DNA from: Steinernema hermaphroditum
Taxonomy: Eukaryota; Nematoda; Chromadorea; Rhabditida; Steinernematidae
Assembly: GCA_030435675.1 (NCBI GenBank)
Contig: CM059622.1
Coordinates: 4,836,001-4,900,000 of the forward strand
DNA: 64,000 bases
Reading direction: 5' to 3'
Part shown: in pieces, positions 20,478-31,871 of the stretch
How the letters are laid out: every line of letters starts with the position of its first letter
Numbering within the stretch: the stretch's first letter is position 1
Position numbers and translations under genes: made by a program
Notes under the pieces: generated by a model
The model's database searches: none
Told to the model about the DNA's origin: nothing
The model's input: only the letters and a program-made list of their open reading frames with translations

Positions 20478-21151
20478 CCTCGGGAAGGTAGACACTGAAA
20501 CTCAAATGAATGTGGAGTGCTGGATGGGGCAGCTGTAAGGGCGGAGAGTAAGCGGCGTTTATCCCGTCAGTCATCTTGTGAGTGAGTTTTTGCGTGGCCG
20601 CAGTTTTTCACTTTTTAGCGTCGAAATTGACATGTCTGTCGGGCTTGATCAGGTGGCACTGTGTGGAGACGAAGGAAAGAGAACAACGATTAAGACAAAA
20701 ATACGGACCCCACAGTCAAGATCATCGATGAGGTCATCGGGACTCACAGTGTGTGCAAACGACTTTTTGTGCCTTTGAGAACTTTTGAAAGGACAACAAC
20801 AGGTGATTGGAACTTCAAGGCACGAATATCTCGTCCAAGACATGAACTTAAGTTTACAGAAATATCAGGAGACGGGTAGCCTAATGCGACCCGATAGATC
20901 TGGGAAGGACTTTTCTTGAATACGGCCATAGATCTTGTGGTAGACACCAGGTGTGTCAAGTTTTGCGTCAAAATTCGGTTTGAGGCAGCTACTTCAAAAA
21001 CTTTCCTTGTCATTTGACCATTCGAAGACTGTCTGATTTGAACTCCTCGTCTAATTGATACCGTCTAGACCCTACCCACAAAGGTCTGAATGGCCGTCTG
21101 TGACCCATTCAGTCTGTGTGTTACCGTCGCGACCGGTCGCTCTCTAGGGCA
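20478..21151. other. intergenic, divergent promoter region
   Basis: This region separates the divergent insulin-like gene (minus) and serpin-like gene (plus). I see no gene; short open frames on both strands lack motifs. Confidence 0.4.
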
Positions 21152-24125
21152 ATGGCTGCGAACAACTGTAGCGAATCCAAGATCGACGCAAGTCAACTGG
21201 CGACTGTGTGGGACGCGCCGCATCTCCTGGACATCTCCCTCGACATCATCCGAAGCGCTGTGTCGAAGAAGGTGAACGAGAGCATTATTCCCATCAACGA
21301 ACTGGTATGTTCAAGTTGAAGTTCCATGCATAACCTCTCAATCCGTTCAGCAAACGTATCGTCGAACCTACGAAGAATGCAATATCTGCGTCTCGCCGCT
21401 GGAAGTGCTCCGCGGATTCGGCGCCGTTCTGCTGATGGCCGAGTCGCAAACGTATACTGATATCCTGCACTGTCTTCGAAAATGTCTCTACGGACCGAAG
21501 GCCGCCAAACAAAGCGCGCAGGAAATCCATCAACAGCTGTTCAAGTTGAATCACGAGTACGTCTGTTCCCTGACTTCGTCGGCTGTGCGAATCTTCTTCG
21601 AGAAACGCAGTGTGCTTCCGTTTGACCGGGATATCGTGAGGGTGATGAATGCATTCTACATGGAGCCGGTAAGCGAAATGTTGCAAATCAAAATTAAAGA
21701 ATGAAATTTAGAGTCCTCCTGGCTTCGAAGAATTGAAGGCGAACGAAACCGTTTTGAGGCAGATGAATTTCCAAACTTCGCCGAGCGGATATCAAACGAG
21801 GTTGCAGATCAACAGGGCTATGAAGGTAGGATAGTTTACGGGATACTGAATCGTGACTAACTTGGGACAAATGGGAAAAAGATCGTAAGGCGTGTGCTCC
21901 ACTTTCAGTGTTTCGGTTGATTAATCACGGAGCGAAAACCCTTGCTTTGCAATTTGAAAAACCTTCACGGTCTACGGCATTCAATCCGTGCGTTTCTTTG
22001 CAGATCGCAACGAATGGCACTGTGGAACACGTCGTCCGCCGTGATCTGGCTCCCGACTGGCGTGCTCGTTTCGTCGTCGCCAGCTGCATGGACGGAAACT
22101 TCTACTGGAAGGTCACCGGCCTGAGCGAACCGAGGAAGACCTACTTCTACGACGCGTCCGATCATCTCGCCGAGAAACGCTCCACGGTGAAGGCCGTCAA
22201 GGCTGAGTGCGCCGTCCGGACCACCGTTTGGAAGTCACGAAGAATCATGGAACTGGACTCATACGACAAAGATGTGAAGCTCTACATAATCCAGCCGTTG
22301 TACACCGAGTTGACCAATCACGAGCTTTCAACGATGACCGGAGATGTGCTGAGAGAATTCATCGAAGTGTGTTCTAGACTCCCTCAGCAATCCACTACGG
22401 TAAGGTGCATAATTGGAGCGATTGTGGAGGAACTCATTTAGGTGATGATGCCGCTCATGTCGATGGCATGCCCTTTCGGTGTTCGACCGGCGTTCGATAA
22501 AGCGAAGGGTGGCTTTCTGTCGAACTTGTTCAGTGGAAAGAAGGGAGTGAAGAGCACAATTCCAAGCATCGAGAGGGCTTTCAGTCCTTACGAGTCCGAC
22601 TTCAATCGAGTACTCGCCGTGGAAAAAGGCTTCGGCGCTGCTTTCGTCTTTGCGCTCTATGAGCACTATCATAAGACGAAGTTTAATGTGAGTCGCTTCA
22701 AATTATGTGCGATTATATTACAGTAGACTCTTAGATTATGCTCTCTCAACGTGCTCCGCTCAATCCGGACGAAGTTCGCAGCATCATCAGTCCTCCTCAG
22801 GCCAAAACCCTTCCTCCTGAAGCGCTGGATAACATCGATAACGTGAGACTTCCCCAACGTCTTAAGTTGGTGACCATTCGTGACGAAACGAAAAGCTCCA
22901 CGCTGGGAAGCAATGTTCGACCGTCGGAGCAAGTTCGTCAGGCGGCTGCAGCCATCGAGAGCGAGCTTGCGTTTGCGCCGATCAAGAAGAAGTCGGAGGA
23001 TGCAGCAATGCCCGAGAACGAAGAAGAGGGAAGAGTTGGGTCACAGCTGGAAGCTACCCAGTCCGCCATGAGCGATGTTCGTCAAGGAAGTGCACGCACT
23101 TCTGCGTTTACCACGTTTTTGAAGCCTAAAAGGTAAGCTTACTGTGTTAATAGATAGTGGTGACTTTCGTCCATTGGTCAGTGACGGTTACATTTTTATA
23201 TGTGTTTTCAATATGAAAACCAAAGTGCTTGAATGTTTGTATTTTTGAATGTATTTTCTTGTGCAAACTCACTCATTCGATCAAATAATATCAGTATATT
23301 TTCTATGTTTTCCTTTCAGAACGGACTCGAATCCTGGTACGGCCAGTACAATTTCCTCTTCTCGCCTTACTCGAAGGAGTGACTGTACTCAGCGGACACT
23401 CAGAGGCGATGTCCCGGCCTCTCCCGGCGATTCAAACTCAGAACGTCAGAATGCAGGCGAAGAAGGAGAGGGATACAACGGGGAAAATACCGTAAGTCAG
23501 CTTTTATTGGTTGCAAAAGTAATTTATGCGTTTCCAGAATGCGCCGAATGGGGAGCTGCAAGCGGAAGCAGCAGCGAACGCGGAGCAAATGAATGAGAGC
23601 AAAGCACCGAGATCGAACACGCCGACGCCGAACAGTGCAAGCAAGGCACGACAATCCAGTTCCAAGCAGCGTGCAAAGTCGTCGAATGGACGAAGCTACG
23701 TGACTTATCGAGGTAGGTGTTATAACAACACACTTTTTTTTTTACCGAAATATTCAGAACTTCGACAAGGTCACCGTACTGGTTCGAACAAGCTCGCTCG
23801 GGAGGATCGATCGGTCTCTCTGAGATACGAACTGGATGACGCCTGCTGCGATGATAGCCACATGAGTACGACTAGCCATGGGAAAGAAGGGCATTACGTG
23901 GGCATGGACGCCGAAATCAACATCGATTCATCGTTTTTGTTCGTTGCAGTCGCGACGAACCCTATAAATGCGCGTCGTTTTCCGCTCTATGTTGGAAGAT
24001 TCGTACGTTTTCCAATTGTGTGCCAAGCGTTATGTTATTTTTAGACGAACATTGATGAGACGTACTCGGGAGGCTTTGGATTTGGAAGAAATCTGGAAGA
24101 GATGGAACAGGCCGGAGAACAGTAA
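21152..24125 (+). CDS. serpin-like protein with a very long insertion in the reactive-loop region
   Basis: Ten exons: 21152-21304, 21351-21668, 21712-21825, 22004-22399, 22442-22687, 22735-23132, 23320-23491, 23538-23712, 23758-24002, 24045-24125 (765 residues; a serpin is usually 370-420). The N-terminal 400 residues follow the serpin plan: NICVSPLEVLRGFGAVLL resembles the helix B/C segment, INRAMKIATNGTVEHVV the INxWVxxxTxGKI segment, and FVVASCMDGNFYWKV the strand with the FKGxW motif. Near the C terminus (about residue 711) INIDSSFLFVA satisfies the PROSITE serpin signature, followed by FPLYVGRF where serpins have LFxGxV. Between the hinge position (about 405) and this signature, roughly 300 Ser/Ala/Glu/Arg-rich residues replace the normal 20-residue loop. 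The conserved inhibitory hinge (EEGTEAAA) is absent, so protease inhibition is doubtful. With no signal peptide, the protein is probably intracellular. Confidence 0.72.
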
Positions 24126-24311
24126 TTTGTGTAGTTCTGTAATTTGTATGGTGTCTGTAAATAAATGTATATATGTGTAAGGTATTTACTTGACGACTTC
24201 CCAGAAGTAATGCTTAATGATGCATATAAAGGAAGCATTGCTTCTCTTATCTCTTGCAATATAAGAGATACTCTCTTTCATACTTTCACCACAAGTATTT
24301 TCAAATTTACG

Positions 24312-25064
24312 ATGGAAGGAAAGCACATTATTCATTACAAGTTCCGCAACGACAAGGAGCTCAGCAGTATCTTCATAGACACCCACGATATCAACGCTTA
24401 CGACTTGAAAGAAAAGTTTTTCTCTCATGTCGGCCTTACGAGGGAGTCATGGAACCTGAAGATGTGGGACTCTGCTTTCTCGAGAGAGTATGGCGATGAA
24501 GAAGTGATCCCCAGTAAGGTCGTTGTCGTTCTCCAGAGACTTCCACGAGAGAACGCCCCGAAGATCGCAAAGACTTCGAAGGTTGAGAAATTCCACGAAG
24601 AGAAGCTGAAGCGCCCCAGCTACACGCCTCGCCCCTTGGTGCCCACAGCGAAGTGGAATGCGATGTCGGAGCAAGAGAGGCTCAAGGAGGTCATCCTCCA
24701 GTCGACCGAGAAATACTCAGCGAAGTACTATCTCCACGGCAAAGACCTCGAGCCGTTCCGGAGGAAGCCGAACTCCGCAGCCCTCGTCAACATGCCCCCT
24801 CCAGGCTATGTCTGCAAGATCTGCAACAAGTCCGGTCACTTCATCAAGGAGTGTCCGTTGAAGGGCTTCAAGAAGGCCACGGGTATCCTCGCCTGCGAAC
24901 TCATTCCGTGCTCCCAAGACGACCCCCTGGCCATGCTCACCAATGACGGAAGATTCGTGAAGAGGAAGGTGGAGCAGGAATGCATTGACCGCGCCACGGC
25001 GCGCAAGCGAAAGGCCGTCGATGCTGAGTACGTTGGCGTCGTTCCCAAGAAGATCTGCTGTTGA
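24312..25064 (+). CDS. RBBP6-like protein, DWNN domain plus zinc knuckle, intronless, RING domain missing
   Basis: A single exon encodes 250 residues. Residues 1-80 form a DWNN ubiquitin-like domain (HIIHYKFRNDKEL at the start, VVVVLQRLP at the end). A CCHC zinc knuckle, CKICNKSGHFIKEC, lies at residues 168-181, followed by KATGILACELIP and AMLTNDGRF, which match the TGIPRSF and AMLTN segments of RBBP6. RBBP6 then continues into a RING finger; here the protein stops after a short basic tail, so E3 ligase activity is not expected. RBBP6 acts in 3'-end processing of pre-mRNA and ubiquitination. Every other multi-domain gene here has introns, so a retrocopy of a parental RBBP6 gene that kept its frame is likely. 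It lies 187 bases downstream of the serpin-like gene on the same strand. Confidence 0.82.
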   Translation: MEGKHIIHYKFRNDKELSSIFIDTHDINAYDLKEKFFSHVGLTRESWNLKMWDSAFSREYGDEEVIPSKVVVVLQRLPRENAPKIAKTSKVEKFHEEKLKRPSYTPRPLVPTAKWNAMSEQERLKEVILQSTEKYSAKYYLHGKDLEPFRRKPNSAALVNMPPPGYVCKICNKSGHFIKECPLKGFKKATGILACELIPCSQDDPLAMLTNDGRFVKRKVEQECIDRATARKRKAVDAEYVGVVPKKICC

Positions 25065-25753
25065 CCGTTGTAACCATGAAATGGATAAAAATTAAAAAAA
25101 ACCAATCGCTGTGTCCTGATCGTTGTACCTCACACAAAGATTCATGCACCGTGACGTTGGTCTCGAAGGCACCAAAGCCGACGGAATCCTTCTCGGACTT
25201 ATATTTTTTATAATTTTTTTAATATTTGACGTATATTACCATAAACCATATGCATTTTGATGTTGAGAAATACTTCCTTACTCGATGCAAAAATCGCATA
25301 TCATCACAACTCATCTTTGCGCCTACCGTCCTTTAGCGCGACCGCCTTCTTTCGATCGAAAAAACATGAAGAGAAGTTGGCAAATACAGCATCGTGACGA
25401 ACTGCGTGACCATAGTAGTAGTTTTTCATGCGCTCTCTGGATCTGGCGTTCGATTCCTTTTAGAATCAATAGGTGAATACGTGAACGGATCAGTTTGGTG
25501 TTCGTGTGATACGAATTTCTGTAGGAGTGATGTGTTGTGTTGAGATATCTTGATATTTGGTGTTTTGTGTTGTGTTAGCCTTTGCAGAGTGTTGGCATAG
25601 CGTACGTTCGTGGTCTCGCTTCTTCTCTTTCTTTCCTCTTAGGCAGCAAGTATCTTTCAACTTTTTGGAACATTCAGTCTTTCTCTCTTTCACTAACGCC
25701 TCATTTTCGGTTGTTACTCGACGTTTATCTACCATAGGATCTTATCAGATCGT
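25065..25753. other. intergenic
   Basis: I see no gene. AT-rich sequence after the RBBP6-like stop could serve 3'-end formation, but no clean AATAAA is close. Confidence 0.4.
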
Positions 25754-26802
25754 ATGCCTGTGGAAAACAACCCCAGCTCAGTGGCCGTGTCCGAAGCGCG
25801 ACATGATCTCCCTGCGGTGCTGTGCGATCCCCCTGGTAAATCAAGGTAATAACATAATCATGTATTATATACATGAGGCTCTGATAGGCATATAGGAGCA
25901 CGGATTATGGAAGCATGGAGGAGGAGACGGAGAGGAGGGAACAGGCAGCCGGCGCTTGAGGAGCCCACGGGGCAGACTCTTGGGACAGCGATTGGTGCTC
26001 GCGAGCTGAGGTCCGCGAGTGGAGACAGTGCGGGGCTACGCTCCGACACTGTGGTATACATCATGAAGGAAAAGTAAGTTGGGGACTAGTAAACAAAAGC
26101 TACATATTTGCAGAAAGAAGTCAAAAAGCAAACGTTTCCACAAGTTCTTCTGGCCATGCATGCTCTTCACAATCAAACTCATTCTTGTGCTCATTGGCTT
26201 TTTTGGATATTGGTTCTACAGGTCGCCGCCGAGTCCCGTTCCAATAACAACATCCGCTAGCGGTATGATATGCTACGCGCCCTTGCATAGGTCTGTAATC
26301 ATTTCAGCATCCAACAGTGTGAAGGTACACCTTCCGCCAGGACAACTATGTCCCAACGAATGGTCCTATTTTAATTTCACAAACCAGTGCTACAAATACT
26401 ACCAGCAGAAATGGAGCTTCAGAGGAGCTGAGAAGTTCTGTGCTGGCAAAGGCGCTCACCTAGTGTCTATTCACTCGAAAGAAGAAAACGATTTCGTTGC
26501 CGGAATATCAGAAATCGAAGGAGTTGGTGCGAATCGATCGGCGATATGGATCGGAGGCCACTCACCGAAAAAGGACGAAGTGTTCGTTTGGACCGATGAC
26601 AGCCCTATGGATTTCACCTGGTTTATCCCAACTCCGGTTATGCACGAGAACTGCCTTGAGGTAAAGCTTCTCCATGGGCCAAATCTGACTCATTTAGATG
26701 TATAACTGTGCTGGCTGGATGCTCTACTGTTGGGCGAGTACTCAGTGCGATAACTTTTTCAGGACGGGCTACGTGTGCAAGATGGATGCCAATTCGAATT
26801 AG
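25754..26802 (+). CDS. type II membrane C-type lectin-like protein
   Basis: Five exons: 25754-25835, 25896-26073, 26114-26262, 26308-26660, 26698-26802 (288 residues). The N-terminal cytoplasmic part is Arg-rich and ends in a basic patch (KKKSKSKRFHK). One hydrophobic segment (MLFTIKLILVLIGFFGYWFY, about residues 100-119) acts as a signal anchor. The extracellular part is a C-type lectin domain: CPNEWSYFNFTNQCYKYY at the start, GAHLVSIHSKEEN, an IWIGG motif, and the C-terminal CWASTQCDNFFRTGYVCK. The classical calcium/sugar motif EPN/QPD and the WND motif are not visible, so sugar binding is uncertain. Intron 3 (45 bases) is also open when unspliced. Exons 1-2 are inferred from frame and splice sites, and their basic, low-complexity product is less certain than the lectin part. 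Confidence 0.78.
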
Positions 26803-27805
26803 AGAACAGTTGTTTTCTGATATTTTGTTTGTTATCGTGGAAAACACAAAGAGATTCGTCGGGGTTATCGCGGCTGATTCAAGATATTCTTGCGATTATA
26901 CAATGCGGAACAAAGTCGGAGGGCCACCGCGATGTGTTTCTAGATCTGTTAGTTTCTGTACCTGTTAGGGGGAACCAGTATGAAGACCTGTTTAGTCGGT
27001 CTTTCGTTCGTCTACAGCCTTGATTGACTCAAAGATCGCCTTCAGTGCGATTATGGACCACAGAATAACGTCGTATCCCTTTGTTTTTGTTACCTGAAGG
27101 CATTTATAATTATCATAGTTAAAAAATGTGGAATTATCAAATCTATCGGTGCAGCAAGGGAATCATCGGAGAAACCGAACATGTGCTATTAGAGCAAATT
27201 ACTAGACGCGATCGAACAGCTGAAGACTGGTTAGAAATTCAATGATGTTACTGCGTACAGCGAAGAAAAGGTTCGTTCTGGAGTTAGATCGTTTATGTGC
27301 GGTAGATGTCGACATCTTTACTTTTTTTGGGGATGGATGACGCGTGGCTCGATATTTGGACCCTTCCAGGATGCCGCTTTCGCTCTGTCCGGTTCAACTG
27401 CCGGATTTCAATCAACTGATAGATTAGCTCGGAATGAGAACAGCTACAGTCTTGCCGACTGTAGGAGAACTGACATTCAAGACCATGAGTGGAAGACTAC
27501 CACAATGCTGTCAGAGTCTCAAAGTCCTTTCGATTTTCGACAAAATCACGTCTTTAAGATTAAAGCAACTGTTTCAAATTACTCTTCAACGGCTGTTTGT
27601 GCTGTTGTTCTCAAAGTTCTGAACTCTGCGCGTGCACTTTCAACTCGAACTCGGGGTTTTTATGTGATCAGGTGACAGCACAACAATCGACACCCGAAGA
27701 ACGCACAAGATGCTTGTGAACAACAGAGTTGATGGGAAATAATGCTTTTTCCACCAAATAAAGGTCCAATATTTGTACGTTGAATGGATTAGTTGGTATG
27801 TCTCC
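26803..27805. other. intergenic
   Basis: No gene is supported. A plus-strand open frame at 27295-27675 has no motif or splice context and is probably chance. Confidence 0.4.
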
Positions 27806-28066
27806 CTAAATTTCGGTCAATCCTTCACCTAAAGCCTTAATATGTGCCGATAGCCACAAATTGTCGTCGGATTCAAACCCACCATCTCCTCCTACGTCCA
27901 AGAGGTCATTTTTTCTGCAGAATGTGTTGCGTTTTGCGGCCATCGCGTTGTAATCGCCTGACTCAGCACTAGGCCAAGGATCCCGCATTACACCGAAGTG
28001 CGTCATCAGCTCGGCATCGCGCCACCGCTTCTCGTCCCACGGACTTCGCTCCTTTGCCCTCTCCAT
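27806..28066 (-). CDS. possible small gene, unknown function
   Basis: An open frame of 86 residues starts in a very good context (GCAAAAATGG) and has codon use like the other genes. The protein is Trp-, Asp- and Gly-rich, with motifs such as SPWDEKRWRDAELMTHFGVM and DDNLWLSAHIKALGEGL, and looks soluble with no signal peptide. I do not recognise the family. It could be a complete single-exon gene or the last exon of a longer one; the region between it and progranulin (divergent) shows no clear upstream exon. Confidence 0.4.
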   Translation of the reverse strand: MERAKERSPWDEKRWRDAELMTHFGVMRDPWPSAESGDYNAMAAKRNTFCRKNDLLDVGGDGGFESDDNLWLSAHIKALGEGLTEI

Positions 28067-28567
28067 TTTTGCAATTCTTGAACATCAAGCTGATTACGTA
28101 GTGTTTGACCTCCACAGAACTATTTACTCCCGGAGGCCGCTCCGGCGCCAAGCCCCTCCTTCCACGCGGCCTCCACTTTGCTGCAAGAAGCGCCGCTTCG
28201 CCGTTATCTCCCTACAACCCACCTCCTCTCCTCCGGTGGTGGCGTACTCCGCCATGTACCGACCGCCTAGGGAGTGGTTGCGGTTGTGATGGCTCCACGC
28301 TTATCACAACTCTCCTCCTCCTCCCCGTTCTTTGACATCAGCGGCACCACTACGCGTCGCTGGCTTCTTCTGCCATCGGGGGGCGAAGCCAAGGGGCACA
28401 TTGGAAATTGTGCATTTTGGGAAAAGCGATAAGAGGAGGTGAGAAGGACAGGTAGTGCGAAGCGGTGATGGTGAAGCACTGTTTGGGGTGCAAGGAGGTC
28501 GCGGCGTGTTGGCGCGCATCAGCTGATTTCTCGTTTTCTTCATTGGTGCGCTTTTCAGATCAAAGCG

Positions 28568-30807
28568 ATGAGATCGTTATTGTGTCTTCTATTGGCAGTA
28601 CTTGGAGCGACACTGGTTTTGGTGAGTGTTTTTTCGAGCAGAAGAAGTTAACTTGGAGGGTTCACTTTGAGTTGTATGCTTCCTTGTAGGACTAAAATAA
28701 GAGGGCATATTCGATTTTCAGCTCTAGCCTAACCCTAATCGAAAAAAAGCTAAGTCCTACCCCTCTTTGGTCTCGGTTCAAGATAATGTGCCGTAGTGGA
28801 CCTATCTAACAGCACCTGCTTCCGGCGTTCTCATATCCGCTGTAAAATCGCATCACAAACAGACCCAACCGAGTGGCATTTGCATTCTCTGATCATCCAC
28901 GCTCTGTTTACCTTTGAACTTCTCAATCATCGCCGATCACTATTGTTTACGCTGCGAACGCGCACATGTGTTGTTTTGGTGGTGGCGGCACCACGTGATT
29001 CGAGTGATTGACATTGTGCTCTCGGGGAAGTAGTAGCAAATGCTGAACTCATCGGTTTGAGGTGATAAGAAGTGATCGAGAGTGAGCAGAAACCACGTAC
29101 ACCGGAGCTTTGACAGCTTCGAGTCGCCTTATCAGAAATGCTCTTCTTCTGCAGAACTGACTGTGATCAACTATTTGCGATATGCAAAGCGGAAGATGAG
29201 CTCTGAGCTGTGGAGCTCTTTTGCTTTTTGGGTCGAATTCATGTGTACATAGTTAGTCACACAGTCACAAGATACCTCTTATTACACTTAAATATTTACT
29301 TACAGAACGCCGAATAATGTTCATAAAGACACGTGGCATGGTGATGAGGTTCGAAAACCGATAGGTTATCGTGTTCGGGAAGAAAAAATGATAAAGATTG
29401 AAACATCATGTGGAGGGTTCAGTGTGACCAAAATTTATTGCCGTAGGCTGCAACAGTGTACCCAGCCCCAAACATCACACATCTTTAATAAGGCACGTAT
29501 GTCATAGGGCACTGTATTCTAAAAGGGCTAAAAGTTTATTTATATTTCCATTTAAAAAGAATTACCTGACCTACATGACAACTTCCAGACCGATGAAGAG
29601 GTTCAGTGCCCGGACAAGTCTCACTGTCCATCCGGCACCTCCTGCTGCATGCTCTACGACGGCTCCTTCGGATGCTGCCCCTACGAGAACGCTGTTTGCT
29701 GCAAGGACCAGATCCACTGCTGCCCCTCTAACACTCACTGCCACGAGCAAGAAGGACGATGCCTCAACGTAGGCTTTTGTTGTTTTCCCGTTCATTGAAG
29801 ATCATCTCTTCTAGCATGTCACTGGACTGACTATGCCCATGAAGAAGAAGCTTCCCTCTCGCCCGCGCAACTCTTCCATCTTCCGCATGACCAACGACGT
29901 CTCCTGCGACGAAGGAAAGCACTTCTGCTCCGCCGATGACCGATGCACTTCGCTGGAGAACGGAGGCTTCGGCTGTTGTCCCCTCATGTTCCACTCTTGT
30001 GGAGACGAACTCCATTGCTGCCAAGAGGGAGCCATGTGCGACGAAAAGAACTTCAATTGCGTCCTTCCCGAAGGAAAGATTCGTCCGATGATTGCCAAAG
30101 TCCCTGCCAGGAAGGCCTTTCCCAAGGACGGAGCGAGCCATCGCCACTCGGTTCACTCTGTGAAGGCGGTCAAATGTCCCGACGGAAAATCTCAGTGTCC
30201 GGAACAGACCACCTGCTGTGAAGTTGGGCAAGGCCAGTTCGGATGCTGTCCCGTACCCAATGCCGTATGCTGCTCTGACCATCTCCACTGCTGCCCCCAA
30301 GGGACTCACTGTCACGTCAGCGAGGGCCGATGTGAAAACCACAATGTATGTAAGAGGTGTAAAAATAAATTAGTTAACTTATTCCAGAATGATGTCTCGA
30401 TGAAGTGGATGAAGAAGTTCCCCAGCACTCCGATCGTTATGAAGGAACAACACCCTTTCTACCCTAATATATTTGCTTTCGATGAGGTACGTCAACAAAA
30501 TTAAATAGAAAAAGGATTTTTGCCTTGTTAGGAACCCAACGGCCCCGCCAACATCGTTTGCCCCGACCGATCCACTTGTGGACCGTCCAGCACCTGTTGT
30601 CCAAGTGGAGAGCTTGGTGGAGAGATGACCTACGCTTGCTGCCCACTGACTAATGTAGGCCTATCACATTTAAATTGCCATTTCACACACCCCTTTCAGG
30701 CCTCTTGCTGCGATAACGGATGCTGTCCTCGAGGTTTCGCCTGCGAAGGCAATCGATGTGAGAAGGTTCCACTGTGGTACGCTCGTCATCGTCATCACCA
30801 TAACTAA
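28568..30807 (+). CDS. pgrn-1: progranulin
   Basis: Six exons: 28568-28621, 29589-29768, 29815-30345, 30388-30486, 30532-30654, 30700-30807 (364 residues). Exon 1 encodes an 18-residue signal peptide (MRSLLCLLLAVLGATLVL). The mature protein has four granulin-type modules. Modules 1 and 3 are complete, with the CC-rich ladder GCCPYENAVCCKDQIHCC and GCCPVPNAVCCSDHLHCC. Module 2 has variant cysteines (DRCTSLENGGFGCC). Module 4 is shorter and split by two introns. Progranulins are secreted and delivered to lysosomes, where granulins are released; in worms pgrn-1 affects apoptotic-cell clearance. The C terminus is His-rich. A 3' splice consensus (TTTTCAG) lies 9 bases before the ATG, suggesting trans-splicing. 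Intron 1 (967 bases) is far longer than the others and may hold regulatory sequence. Confidence 0.92.
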
Positions 30808-31192
30808 GGCATTCTTTTAACCACTCAAACCTTATGAGTCTCTTGGTCTCACTCTCCATTGCTGATCTTCCTGCTCAGCAGTTCTCCTAAGTAACTGTGC
30901 CTTCATTCCCCTGTACAAATAGCCTCCTGACTTGTGCTTCCCTGGCTTTAGTTCCCTGGCCTACGATGACGACCACAAAGCACCCGTGTTCAACCCTCAT
31001 GTTTATTGTACTCAAACCGTACAAGTTTCGCTCGAGTCAATTGATCCTTGAGACGTTTGTCACGTTTATGAATGAATGTGATGGGTAGTGGAATTTAATA
31101 AATCCAGTTCGAAGTTTGTGAGTTTGTGTGTTTAAAAAACAGAACAAGCTTAGCCTTTCAAGAGTCATAGTAGGAGACACACAGAAAAAGAT

Positions 31193-31263
31193 TGCATCGG
31201 CCGGGAATCGAACCCGGGCCGCCCGCGTGGCAGGCGAGCATTCTACCACTGAACCACCGATGC
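31193..31263 (-). tRNA. tRNA-Gly (GCC)
   Basis: The minus strand folds as a standard 71-base tRNA: acceptor stem GCATCGG/CCGATGC, D-arm GGTTCAGTGGTAGAA, anticodon loop CTGCCAC with anticodon GCC, and T-arm GGGTTCGATTCCC. No intron. It lies downstream of progranulin. Confidence 0.97.
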
Positions 31264-31871
31264 TTGCATAACGGGTGCGTGGAAACTTATATGCCGCGCT
31301 AAAGGACTTTCATTTATGTCGGTAGCTTTTTATAATAATCGCCTCTCTCTTGATACACGAATGTACTTTGATCATTTTATTGCCACCTACACATGTAATA
31401 CTTTACAGGCTCAATCGACCTGGGACAACGACAGAAGACCATTCAAGCTATAATTAGGAGTTATCGGCCGATACCGAAGGTTCTCGATGCATAGATAAAG
31501 AAATCGAGATTTCGCAACATTCCGATGTGTGATCTACGAATCAGGGTTGCCGTCATGGTTTCACTTCCTTGTACATGTAATACACATAGAACTGTTGTTG
31601 AGGGTTGCGAGTAGCGCAAAGAAACAAAACGAACAATTCCTCTCCAGGTTGGAATTTTCTAAGCATTGCCAGTCGAAGAGATTTTGATATCCAAAGTTTC
31701 GCTTACGTGAGTTTATGTGTGTTCTTATTCTAGATATGCAGGAATCTAATTACAAAGCAATTCCAACAGGATTTCCTCTTATCAGAGCCGAAATCTTCTC
31801 AGAAACCTGTTCTTACGAAACATGGCCGCGTCAAAGTTTATCGCCAAGGTTGCACTTCATCGATTTGCTAA

